A stretch of DNA of 6,569 nt from Burkholderiales bacterium (GTDB lineage: Bacteria; Pseudomonadota; Gammaproteobacteria; Burkholderiales; Burkholderiaceae_C), in assembly GCA_947474415.1 (NCBI GenBank), contig CANJKD010000139.1:1-6569 (forward strand). The letters are read 5' to 3'. Shown in pieces: positions 1 to 5,861 of the stretch. Each line of letters starts with the position of its first letter. Positions within the stretch are counted from its first letter, which is position 1. The notes below the pieces were generated by a model. The model had not been told where the DNA came from. It did no database searches and saw nothing but the letters and a program-made list of their open reading frames with translations. A program made the translations under genes and the position numbers.

Positions 1-593
1 AGATGCTGGCGCGCGTCGGCAAGATCATGGAACAGCTGGTTCACGCCTGGGACGTTCTCGCCACCATGACGCCGCCCGAATACTCGGCCATCCGCCCCTA
101 CCTGTCGAACAGCAGCGGCTTCCAGAGCTGGCAGTACCGATGCATCGAGTTCAAGCTCGGCAACAAGAATGCGGCGATGCTTAAAGCCCATGCGCACCGG
201 CCCGAGATCCTGGCACGCGTCGAAGCCGCGTGGCGAGCGCCGTCGCTGTACGACGAATCATTGCGCCTGCTGGCGCGGCGCGGCATCCCCGTGCCGGCAG
301 AACACCTGGAGCGCGACTGGACCCAGGCGCATGAAAGCAGCGAAGCCGTGGTGCAAGCCTGGTTGGTGGCCTATCGCAACCCCGAATCCCACTGGGACCT
401 CTACCAATTGGGCGAGGAACTCACCGACCTCGAAGACGCGTTCCGGCTCTGGCGCTTCCGCCACGTGACCACCGTCGAACGCGTCATCGGCTTCAAGCGC
501 GGCACCGGTGGCACCTCGGGCGTGGGCTATCTGCGCAAGATGCTCGACGTGGTGCTGTTCCCGGAGATCTGGAAGCTGCGCACCGAGCTGTGA
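1..593 (+). CDS. kynA: Tryptophan 2,3-dioxygenase, 3' part (5' end outside window)
   Basis: This is a haem enzyme that opens the indole ring of L-tryptophan with O2 to give N-formylkynurenine, the first step of the kynurenine pathway, in the cytoplasm. The visible 196 residues (frame from base 3) carry the family core. The substrate-pocket segment [20 protein letters not shown] (residues 27-46) contains Tyr27, Arg31 and Ser38. The C-terminal signature [21 protein letters not shown] has His154 as proximal haem ligand and Thr168 for the substrate amino group. With a constant offset of 86 these match Tyr113, Arg117, Ser124, His240 and Thr254 of the Xanthomonas campestris enzyme, so about 86 N-terminal residues, including the distal histidine (His55), lie left of the window. 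The Met at base 3 is internal, not a start. The C-terminus is intact and ends at TGA. No other kynurenine gene is visible downstream, so this is the last gene of its transcript. Confidence 0.96.
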   Translation, partial: MLARVGKIMEQLVHAWDVLATMTPPEYSAIRPYLSNSSGFQSWQYRCIEFKLGNKNAAMLKAHAHRPEILARVEAAWRAPSLYDESLRLLARRGIPVPAEHLERDWTQAHESSEAVVQAWLVAYRNPESHWDLYQLGEELTDLEDAFRLWRFRHVTTVERVIGFKRGTGGTSGVGYLRKMLDVVLFPEIWKLRTEL

Positions 594-630
594 CCAGTGC
601 GCGCAACCCAAGACGGTTCCACCACCCAGC

Positions 631-652
631 CGTTTCACCTTCAGGTGAAACG
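631..652. terminator. Perfect 9-bp stem-loop in convergent intergenic gap
   Basis: CGTTTCACC pairs with GGTGAAACG around a TTCA loop, 38 bases after the kynA stop and 50 bases beyond the protease stop on the other strand. No T-tract follows on either strand, so it is not a textbook intrinsic terminator. Its place between two converging 3' ends makes a transcript-end or RNA-stabilising role likely. An alternative is a dispersed palindromic repeat. Confidence 0.5.
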
Positions 653-667
653 TCGTTCGCCAGGCAC

Positions 668-691
668 GGAACAGTGCGAAGGCACTGTTCC
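668..691. terminator. Perfect 10-bp stem-loop in convergent intergenic gap
   Basis: GGAACAGTGC pairs with GCACTGTTCC around a GAAG loop (CTTC when read from the minus strand). It lies 10 bases beyond the protease stop codon and 16 bases from the first stem-loop. No T-run follows on either strand. Closeness to the 702 stop suggests it mainly serves as the 3' end of the protease transcript. The stem sequence is unrelated to that of the first hairpin. Confidence 0.5.
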
Positions 692-701
692 ATGTCCGGG
701 C

Positions 702-2222
702 TCACCCCAGGTTCACCGGCACGAAGATCTTCTCGCCATCACGCTGCACCAGCAGCGCCACGCTCTTCGGCTTGCCCTGCAGCACGCTCTTCACCTGCTC
801 GATCGACTGCACCGGCTTGCCGTGGATCGCCAGCAGCACGTCGCCCGCCTCGATGCCCGCCTTGGCCGACGGGCCGGTGGTGCTCTCGACCACCATGCCC
901 TGCTCGATGCCCGAGGCCTTGCGCTCCTCGCGCGTCAGCGCCCGCAGGCCCAGGCCGAGCTGGCCCGGCTGCAGGCCGCCGCCGGCATCGGCCAATTCGG
1001 TGGCCTGTGCATCCGCGCCGCCGAGCTTGGCCTCCACATCACGCGCTGCGTGATCGCGCCAGACCTTGAGGTTCACCTTCTCGCCTGGTGCGGCCAGCCC
1101 GATCAGGCTCGACAACTCACCCGAGCGCACCACCGGCTCGCCGTTCACCGCCGTGATCACGTCGCCCGACTTCAGCCCGGCCGCTGCGGCCGCGCTGTTC
1201 GGTGCCACGTTGGCCACCAGTGCACCGTCCGGCAGCTTCAGGCCGAACGATTCGGCGAGCGCCTGGTTCAGGTCCTGAATCGTCACGCCGAGCCGCGCAT
1301 GCGTGGCGCGGCCGGTGGCAACGATCTGGTCCTTCACCTTCAGCGCCAGGTTGATCGGGATCGAAAAACTCAGGCCCTGGAAGCCGCCGCTCTGCGAATA
1401 GATCTGCGCATTGATGCCGACCACGGCGCCGCTGCCGTCGAACAGCGGCCCGCCCGAATTGCCGGGGTTCACGGCCGCATCGGTCTGGATGAAAGGCACG
1501 ACCGCATCGCCCGGCAGCGACCGTCCCTTGGCGCTGACGATGCCTTGCGTGGCAGTCTGTTCCAGGCCGTAGGGCGCGCCGATCGCGAGCACCGGGTCAC
1601 CCACTTCCAGCTGGCGCGCATCGCCCAGGCGCACCACCGGCAGGCCCGTAGCGGCTATGCGCAACACGGCGATGTCGGTGGTCGGGTCGGAGCCCAGCAC
1701 CTTGGCCGCAAACTCGCGCCGATCACTCAGCTTCACGGTCACTTCCTTGGCATCGCGCACGACGTGGGCGTTGGTCAGGATCAGGCCGTCCGAGCTGATG
1801 ATGAAGCCCGAACCCATGCCCTTGAACGGCACCGGCCCGCCTTGCTGGCCGCGCTGCTGGAAACCGGGCATGCTGCGGAAGAACTTGAAGAACGGGTCGT
1901 TCTCCATGCCGGGCGGCAGGCCATGCTCTTCGACTGACGCCTTGTGCATGCCGGCCACCGTGACACCGACCACCGCCGGGCCCGATTGCTTGACAATGGC
2001 CCGGTAGTTGGGCACGGCTTGCGCCGACAGCATTGGCACCGGCGGCGGCGTGGCGGCATCGGGCGCTGCCGTGGCAGCAGGTGCGGCGGGTGTGGCAGCT
2101 TGCGACCCGGGCTGCCAGGCAGCAGCCCCTGGCTTGAGCCAATTCGGCAGGTCGATGGCACCGGCGGTGCCCACCAGCACGCCGGCCGCGATCAATGCGG
2201 CGCTCAGTGGTTTGATCTTCAT
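702..2222 (-). CDS. degQ: Periplasmic Do/DegQ-type serine endoprotease with two PDZ domains
   Basis: This is an HtrA-family protease and chaperone that degrades or refolds misfolded envelope proteins in the periplasm. The 506-residue product starts with a Sec signal peptide (about residues 1-22, cleaved near AGA), then an Ala/Pro-rich linker to about residue 65. The trypsin-like domain carries a complete catalytic triad: His153 in TNAHVV, Asp183 in TTDIAVL and Ser256 in GNSGGPL. Two PDZ domains follow (about 309-400 and 420-505), as in DegP/DegQ/MucD; DegS would have one PDZ and a membrane anchor. The loop between residues 111 and 133 is short and Gln/Gly-rich, more like DegQ than DegP. The ATG start is supported by the signal peptide and an AGGGA ribosome-binding site 6 bases upstream (2229-2233). 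Length is normal for two-PDZ members. No rpoE/rse genes are next to it, unlike the mucD arrangement. The exact name among degP/degQ/mucD is uncertain. Confidence 0.95.
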   Translation of the reverse strand: MKIKPLSAALIAAGVLVGTAGAIDLPNWLKPGAAAWQPGSQAATPAAPAATAAPDAATPPPVPMLSAQAVPNYRAIVKQSGPAVVGVTVAGMHKASVEEHGLPPGMENDPFFKFFRSMPGFQQRGQQGGPVPFKGMGSGFIISSDGLILTNAHVVRDAKEVTVKLSDRREFAAKVLGSDPTTDIAVLRIAATGLPVVRLGDARQLEVGDPVLAIGAPYGLEQTATQGIVSAKGRSLPGDAVVPFIQTDAAVNPGNSGGPLFDGSGAVVGINAQIYSQSGGFQGLSFSIPINLALKVKDQIVATGRATHARLGVTIQDLNQALAESFGLKLPDGALVANVAPNSAAAAAGLKSGDVITAVNGEPVVRSGELSSLIGLAAPGEKVNLKVWRDHAARDVEAKLGGADAQATELADAGGGLQPGQLGLGLRALTREERKASGIEQGMVVESTTGPSAKAGIEAGDVLLAIHGKPVQSIEQVKSVLQGKPKSVALLVQRDGEKIFVPVNLG

Positions 2223-2247
2223 GGCAATTCCCTGCTCTACACAAAAC

Positions 2248-2268
2248 GCGGAAAATTCCGCATGCGGA
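2248..2268. repeat. Overlapping inverted repeats of GCGGAA in degQ leader
   Basis: GCGGAA (2248-2253) is followed after AA by its complement TTCCGC (2256-2261). That in turn forms the perfect 12-base palindrome TCCGCATGCGGA (2257-2268) with the next GCGGA. Three alternating half-sites therefore share one central arm, allowing two mutually exclusive hairpins in the mRNA, or a protein operator. It lies between the candidate promoter and the ribosome-binding site, within about 45 bases of the start codon. Confidence 0.45.
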
Positions 2269-2284
2269 CAAAGGTAGGGCGCGT

Positions 2285-2313
2285 CGATTAAGGCTCGGTT
2301 AAGCCGCTTTCAA
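2285..2313 (-). promoter_or_regulatory. Candidate promoter for the degQ-type gene
   Basis: Read on the minus strand, TTGAAA (2308-2313) is a good -35 match. After a 17-base spacer comes TAATCG (2285-2290), a weak -10. Transcription would start near 2278 and leave a leader of about 55 bases. I looked for a sigma-E type promoter, common for this protease family. GGAATTT occurs at 2256-2262 read from the minus strand, but no TCnnA-like -10 follows at the right distance. The poor -10 would fit a promoter needing an activator. Confidence 0.3.
2287..2303 (-). promoter_or_regulatory. CTTAA-N6-CTTAA direct repeat, PmrA/QseB-like operator candidate
   Basis: The minus strand reads CTTAACCGAGCCTTAAT, two CTTAA half-sites spaced 11 bases start to start (one helical turn). 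This is the layout bound by OmpR-family regulators of the PmrA/QseB group. The two half-sites hold two of only three TTAA tetramers I could find by eye in this GC-rich window. The site lies in the only visible leader of the degQ-type gene and overlaps the candidate -10/spacer. The window also encodes a QseB-like regulator, which makes it the obvious candidate to bind here. Binding is inferred. Confidence 0.4.
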
Positions 2314-2340
2314 CACCGCTTCGAGCCATGGGCCCGTGTC

Positions 2341-3096
2341 TCAGCGTTCCAGCGTCACGTCGCCGACGTAGGCGAGGCTGTGACCATGCGTGTTGTCGGC
2401 GTCGGCCCCCACCGCTACGCCCACGATCTCGGGGAACTTGCCTTCCGACTCGTCGCCGAACACGCGCTGGTAGTCGACGCTGAGGTCACGCCGCTCGCTC
2501 ATCCACTGGCCGAGGTGCAAGCTTCCGCTCTGCAACACCAGGAAACGGATGCGTTTCGTGAAGACGCTGGTCTGCGTGGTGCCGATGGCAAGCTTGTTGT
2601 CCCACACATAGCACAAGCTTTCAGTCGGCACGTCTTCACCCGTGGCCGACTTGGCCAGAGTCAGGCGGGCACGCTCGCCGAACGGGAGCTTGGCGGCATC
2701 GAAGGCGAAGAAGACGCAGAGCTTGGCCGGTGAATCCTCGCCCGACTTTACCTTCAGGTCGGCGTTGTCGATCAGCTTTTCGACACGCCACTTCCACGCC
2801 ACCATGCTGTGTTCGCCAGGTTGAACATGAAACCCGTGGACCAGGTTGCCATACGAGTCTTCGGCCTCGACCTTCAGCACCCGCGCCCCGTTCAGGTCAA
2901 CAACCGAAAACTTGGTGGCCGCCTTGTTCGGCAGGTTCGTGAATTTCCAGCCTGCAGGCGGTTCGCCGGGCGCGGCCGAGGAAAACGGCTTGATGGCAGG
3001 TTCGTCTGCCGCCAGCGCCGGCCAGGCCAGGGCGGAACACGCCAGGCCGATGAGAACCAGCCCCAGAAACCTTTGATCGCAAAGCGGAAAAGCCAT
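2341..3096 (-). CDS. Exported DUF3047 family protein
   Basis: A 251-residue protein of unknown function with a Sec signal peptide (about residues 1-29, hydrophobic core GLVLIGLACSALAW, cleavage after PALA). The mature part matches what I know of DUF3047. It has a WKWRVEK segment with following acidic/Lys stretch (101-120), a KLCVFFAFD strand (125-133), the ESLCYVWDNK motif (159-168) and the C-terminal VGVAVGADADNTHG segment (225-238). The fold is probably an all-beta, jelly-roll-like domain; no catalytic residues can be assigned. Two cysteines, Cys127 and Cys162, remain after export and could form a disulfide. The start at 3096 is chosen because it gives the signal peptide and has GGGAG (3104-3108) 7 bases upstream; the frame stays open to 3261 but the extension is unlike a leader. 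It lies 118 bases upstream of, and on the same strand as, the protease gene, so read-through is possible. Confidence 0.85.
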   Translation of the reverse strand: MAFPLCDQRFLGLVLIGLACSALAWPALAADEPAIKPFSSAAPGEPPAGWKFTNLPNKAATKFSVVDLNGARVLKVEAEDSYGNLVHGFHVQPGEHSMVAWKWRVEKLIDNADLKVKSGEDSPAKLCVFFAFDAAKLPFGERARLTLAKSATGEDVPTESLCYVWDNKLAIGTTQTSVFTKRIRFLVLQSGSLHLGQWMSERRDLSVDYQRVFGDESEGKFPEIVGVAVGADADNTHGHSLAYVGDVTLER

Positions 3097-3142
3097 CGTG
3101 GAACTCCCGGTATTGTCGATGTGGCGCCTTTTGCAGTCGCAG

Positions 3143-3162
3143 CGCGCCCATGGCGCGATGGG
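3143..3162. promoter_or_regulatory. Overlapping inverted repeats in divergent intergenic region
   Basis: CGCGCC-CAT-GGCGCG (3143-3157) and CCCAT-GGCGCG-ATGGG (3147-3162) share their middle. They lie between the divergent DUF3047 and cyclic-nucleotide-domain genes, about 50 bases upstream of the former's start. This could be an operator for either gene, but short GC palindromes arise often by chance in such DNA. The rest of the 187-base gap (3097-3283) shows no convincing sigma-70 promoter in either direction. Confidence 0.2.
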
Positions 3163-3269
3163 TGCATGTGCAGTTGTACCCGAGATGCCGGAACCCCAAG
3201 GCCGCCACATCGGGCGAGAATTCATCGGTTGGCGCTTCGGGCCGCACCAGAACGACCGCATCGTACTTT

Positions 3270-3274
3270 GGAGG
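3270..3274 (+). promoter_or_regulatory. Ribosome-binding site fixing a GTG start
   Basis: GGAGG stands 9 bases before the GTG at 3284. The in-frame ATG at 3098 has no such site, so this decides the start of the cyclic-nucleotide-domain gene. Confidence 0.7.
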
Positions 3275-3283
3275 CAGACAAAC

Positions 3284-4027
3284 GTGTTGATCGCACAACT
3301 GACGGACCACGCTTCGCGTTACCTGAGCGCGGCGCTGTCCTCGCCGGCCGAGCTGTTCGCACTCGTCTCGGTGGTGATCGCCGGGGGCCTCGTCCTGGTC
3401 AGCTCCTTCGTGAAGACGATGATCCCGCTGCGCTGGCTCGCGATCGGCAGCAACTTCGGCTTCGTCGCCTATGGGGCGCTGCACCCGTCGATTCCGATGC
3501 TGCTGCTGCATGCCGCGCTGGTGCCGATCAACCTCTACCGCCTCGCGGAAATGGTGCGCCTGACGCGCCGCGTGCGGGCAGTGTCGGGTTCAGGTGACGT
3601 GCTCGCCGTCTGGCTGAAGCCCTATATGCGGAGCAAGAAGCTCGCCGACGGCACGGTGCTGTTCCGGAAAGACGACATCGGCGACCGCATGTACCTGCTC
3701 GCCGAAGGCCGCATCGAATTCGTGGAGATCGGCGTCAGCGTAACCCCCGGCGAGATCTTCGGCGAGCTGGCCTTCTTTTCCCCGAACCGGACGCGCGCGC
3801 TGACCGCGCGCTGCATCGGCAAATGCACCGTGCTGTCGATCGACGAAAGCACGTTGAAGCAGCTCTATTACCAGAACCCGGCATTCGGCTTCAAGCTCAT
3901 CAGGCTCGTGGCCGGCCGGCTTTCAGCCGACGTACAACGGCTCTCGGCCGACGTGCAACGCCTCACCACGGAAAGGGAGGCACAGCGCGCCGATCAGGTC
4001 GCAACCAAGGCCGATGCCACCGACTGA
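3284..4027 (+). CDS. Membrane protein with three predicted helices and a cyclic-nucleotide-binding domain
   Basis: A 247-residue protein not matching a named gene. Three hydrophobic helices lie at about residues 18-42 (ELFALVSVVIAGGLVLV), 46-66 and 70-92, ending in a basic RLTRRVR stop. The following domain (about 105-208) is a Crp-type cyclic-nucleotide-binding beta-barrel: LADGTVLFRKDDIGDRMYLL, a glycine turn AEGRIEFVE, then the phosphate-binding cassette GEIFGELAFF...RTRALTA with Glu161 and Arg171. The Ser/Thr usually after the cassette Arg is Ala172, so ligand preference, or binding at all, is uncertain. There is no helix-turn-helix, so it is not a Crp/Fnr transcription factor. The tail is a coiled coil with a tandem LSADVQR repeat. 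The layout resembles Popeye-domain proteins. The start is GTG with GGAGG upstream. It is divergent from the DUF3047 gene and its 3' end overlaps the opposing exported-protein gene by 34 bases. Confidence 0.85.
   Translation: MLIAQLTDHASRYLSAALSSPAELFALVSVVIAGGLVLVSSFVKTMIPLRWLAIGSNFGFVAYGALHPSIPMLLLHAALVPINLYRLAEMVRLTRRVRAVSGSGDVLAVWLKPYMRSKKLADGTVLFRKDDIGDRMYLLAEGRIEFVEIGVSVTPGEIFGELAFFSPNRTRALTARCIGKCTVLSIDESTLKQLYYQNPAFGFKLIRLVAGRLSADVQRLSADVQRLTTEREAQRADQVATKADATD
3920..3961 (+). repeat. Tandem 21-bp repeat encoding LSADVQR twice
   Basis: Two consecutive 21-base units encode identical heptads LSADVQR (residues 213-226), followed by a diverged third, LTTEREA. Differences between the DNA units are synonymous (for example gta/gtg and cgg/cgc), so the protein heptad is conserved while the DNA has drifted. 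The heptad has coiled-coil character, suggesting that the C-terminal tail helps the protein oligomerise. Confidence 0.75.
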
Positions 4028-4458
4028 ATCGCTTCCTTGAGCTTGGTGCGGGCCAGTTCCTGGCACTGCTCTCGGCTCAGGTTCGGCACCGCATCGAAAG
4101 CCGTCGAAGACTTGACCGGCGCGTAGATCGCCTTGGGCCCCTGGATCGGCAGTCGCACCACCGGCAACATCATTGCGCGCGCACTGACGATGCAGATCTT
4201 GCCTTCGTTGAAGCCGCCGCCCACCTCGCTGACGAAGCGGAACTTGTTGCTCGGGTAGAGCTTCTTGACCTTGGCTGGCAGGTTCTCTGCCCAGAGCTTT
4301 TCACTCGCCGCCGGGTCGATCAGGAAGCTCGCCGACTGATCGACGCTGATCGGCTTCGCCGGCTTCGGCGGCTTCGCGGGTTTCGGGTCTGCGGCGAATG
4401 CGCTCGTCGCCAACATCAGGGTGGCGGCCACGGCCAAACTTGCAACGCCAGCTTTCAT
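3994..4458 (-). CDS. Small exported protein of unknown function, coupled to the sensor kinase
   Basis: I do not recognise this 154-residue protein. It has a clear Sec signal peptide (residues 1-22, LAVAATLMLATSAFA, cleaved before AD), then a Lys-Pro repeat PKPAKPPKPAKP (25-36) that could act as a spacer or contact cell wall or membrane. The compact globular part (about 37-154) is rich in short hydrophobic strands. It has two cysteines, Cys89 in KICIVSA and Cys132 in REQCQEL, which could pair in the periplasm. Its ATG overlaps the kinase stop as ATGA, and a strong ribosome-binding site (GAGGTGA) precedes it inside the kinase gene, so it is the third gene of the regulator-kinase operon. That position suggests, but does not show, a periplasmic accessory or output of the two-component system. 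Its 3' end overlaps the convergent membrane cNMP gene by 34 bases. Confidence 0.85.
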   Translation of the reverse strand: MKAGVASLAVAATLMLATSAFAADPKPAKPPKPAKPISVDQSASFLIDPAASEKLWAENLPAKVKKLYPSNKFRFVSEVGGGFNEGKICIVSARAMMLPVVRLPIQGPKAIYAPVKSSTAFDAVPNLSREQCQELARTKLKEAIQSVASALVAT

Positions 4459-5861
4459 GAATCACCTCGGGGTAGGGTGTCTTGGTCGGACGCGGCACCG
4501 GTCGGCGCCACTGACACTAGTGTAGGCAGCGCGGTGGCAGATGGCACCGTGGCCACGCCGCCAGTTTCCGCAAATCGAACGACCACCTTCAAGCCACCGA
4601 GCGCCGAGTCGGCGAGCGAGACTGAAGCACCGTGCCGCTGCGCCACGCTGCTCACGATGGCCAGGCCCAGGCCCGAGCCTGCAGCATCGTCGCTGGCGCG
4701 CCGGAAGAAGCGGGCAAAGACCCGCGCACGGTCTTCGGCCGCAATGCCCGTGCCGTTGTCGTCGACCTGCAGCGCCGGCGCGCCGCCGTCCACGAATACC
4801 TGCAGTTCGACCCGGCCACCGCGTGGCGAGTGCCGCACCGCGTTGTCGGCCAGGTTGCGCACCAGCATCGTCAACGCCAGGGCATTGCCCCGAACATGTA
4901 CCGGCACGTCGGTCAGCAGTTCGATGGACGTGCCGCGCGCCTGCGCCAGCGGCACCGTGTCGACGACCGCCGCACGCACGAGTTCATGCAGGTCAATTCC
5001 GTCCAGCATCGTGAGCGGTGCGCCGGGCTCGGAACGCGCCAGCGTCAGCAATTGTTCGACCAGCCGCCCGGCGCGCTCGATGCCCGCGCCAAGCGCGGCG
5101 ATGGCCGCAGCGCGCGCGGCATCGTCGGGCGCCCGCCGCAGCAACTGCAATTGCAGCGTCAATGCCGTCAACGGGGAACGCAGCTCGTGCGCCGCGTCGG
5201 ACACGAAGGCGCGCTGGGCTTCGAGCGATGTGCACAGCCGCTGCAGCAGGCCGTTCAGGGCCGCCACCAGCGGTGCCACCTCGACCGGCAACCCGTCGGT
5301 GGCGAGCGGCTGCAGTGACTGCTCGTCGCGCGCACGCAGCCCCGCCGCCACGCGCTGCAGTGGCGCCAGCGCGCCGGCTGCCAGCCACCAAACGACCAAC
5401 GCCAGCGCTGGCGCCACGATCAGCAGGGGCAGCACGCTGTGCAGCGCCGCATTGGCGGCCAACTGGCGGCGGAACTGGCGCGGCTGCGCCACCTGGATCA
5501 CCCGCTCGCGCGTGGCGACGCCGAAGGTGCGCCAGGTCTGGCCCTGCACCGTGATGTCGGCAAAGCCCAACGCGGCGCGCTCCGGCAAGCTGCTGTGCGC
5601 GCGCGACGCATAGACGCCGCGGCCATCGACGGTCCAGATCTGCACCACGAAGTCGAGCTGTTCGTCGGCAAGCGCGTCCGCCTGGCCGGGGGCGATTTCG
5701 CCCTGGTCACGCAGCGAGAGCGCCATCTGCCGAAGCTGGTAGTCGAACAGCGTCTCGGTCTCGGCCAGCACGTTGCGATAGGTCAGCCCGCCCATCAGCA
5801 AGGCGGCGGCGGCCAGCGTGGCCAGCAGCCACAGCAGCAGGCGCGCGCGGATCGAATTCAT
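4455..5861 (-). CDS. qseC: QseC-type sensor histidine kinase
   Basis: An inner-membrane two-component kinase of 468 residues. Order of parts: TM1 (about 8-27), a periplasmic sensor region of about 115 residues opening with FDYQLRQMALSL, TM2 (about 142-164), a HAMP-like linker with LAPLQRVAAGLRARD, a dimerisation/phosphoacceptor domain with His225 in FVSDAAHELRSPLTAL, and an ATPase domain with N box LVRNLADNAVRHSP (Asn336, Asn340), G1 box DDNGTG (367-372) and G2 box GSGLGL (395-400). The LAPL...RxRD linker, H box and N box closely resemble E. coli QseC. A tail of about 35 residues after the ATPase domain is Ala/Thr/Pro-rich and not typical. The start at 5861 is chosen because its ATG overlaps the regulator stop as ATGA; there is no good ribosome-binding site, so translation probably depends on coupling. 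The open frame to 5927 is a basic, low-complexity extension and was not used. The true signal is unknown and need not be that of E. coli QseC. Confidence 0.92.
   Translation of the reverse strand: MNSIRARLLLWLLATLAAAALLMGGLTYRNVLAETETLFDYQLRQMALSLRDQGEIAPGQADALADEQLDFVVQIWTVDGRGVYASRAHSSLPERAALGFADITVQGQTWRTFGVATRERVIQVAQPRQFRRQLAANAALHSVLPLLIVAPALALVVWWLAAGALAPLQRVAAGLRARDEQSLQPLATDGLPVEVAPLVAALNGLLQRLCTSLEAQRAFVSDAAHELRSPLTALTLQLQLLRRAPDDAARAAAIAALGAGIERAGRLVEQLLTLARSEPGAPLTMLDGIDLHELVRAAVVDTVPLAQARGTSIELLTDVPVHVRGNALALTMLVRNLADNAVRHSPRGGRVELQVFVDGGAPALQVDDNGTGIAAEDRARVFARFFRRASDDAAGSGLGLAIVSSVAQRHGASVSLADSALGGLKVVVRFAETGGVATVPSATALPTLVSVAPTGAASDQDTLPRGDS
4462..4468 (-). promoter_or_regulatory. 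Strong Shine-Dalgarno for the small exported protein
   Basis: Read on the minus strand, GAGGTGA lies 3 bases before the ATG (its GAGG core 6 bases before) and inside the end of the kinase gene. It is close to the full anti-16S complement. It should allow expression of the small protein at higher levels than coupling alone, unlike the kinase, which has no clear site. Confidence 0.6.

Noticed and set aside
597..1937. 446-codon open frame on the plus strand opposite the protease gene
   Set aside because: It is antisense to a clear DegQ-type gene with full catalytic triad and PDZ domains. Its His/Arg/Ala/Gln-rich product has no recognisable domain, as expected from the complement of a GC-rich gene.
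2231..2262. Sigma-E promoter for the protease gene (GGAATTT on the minus strand)
   Set aside because: The -35 is only partial and no TCnnA-type -10 occurs 15 to 17 bases downstream.
3097..3261. Upstream extension of the DUF3047 gene to an ATG at 3261
   Set aside because: The extension is Trp/Arg/Pro-rich and would bury the signal peptide at residue 56. The start at 3096 has its own ribosome-binding site and an N-terminal signal peptide.
3098..3283. Upstream extension of the cNMP-domain gene to an ATG at 3098
   Set aside because: No ribosome-binding site precedes it, it would nearly abut the divergent gene start, and GGAGG before the GTG at 3284 explains the start better.
3823..5613. 596-codon open frame on the plus strand across the small exported-protein and kinase genes
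   Set aside because: The product is low-complexity Ser/Arg/Ala/Thr, runs antisense to two well supported genes and overlaps the end of a third. It is a codon-bias artefact.
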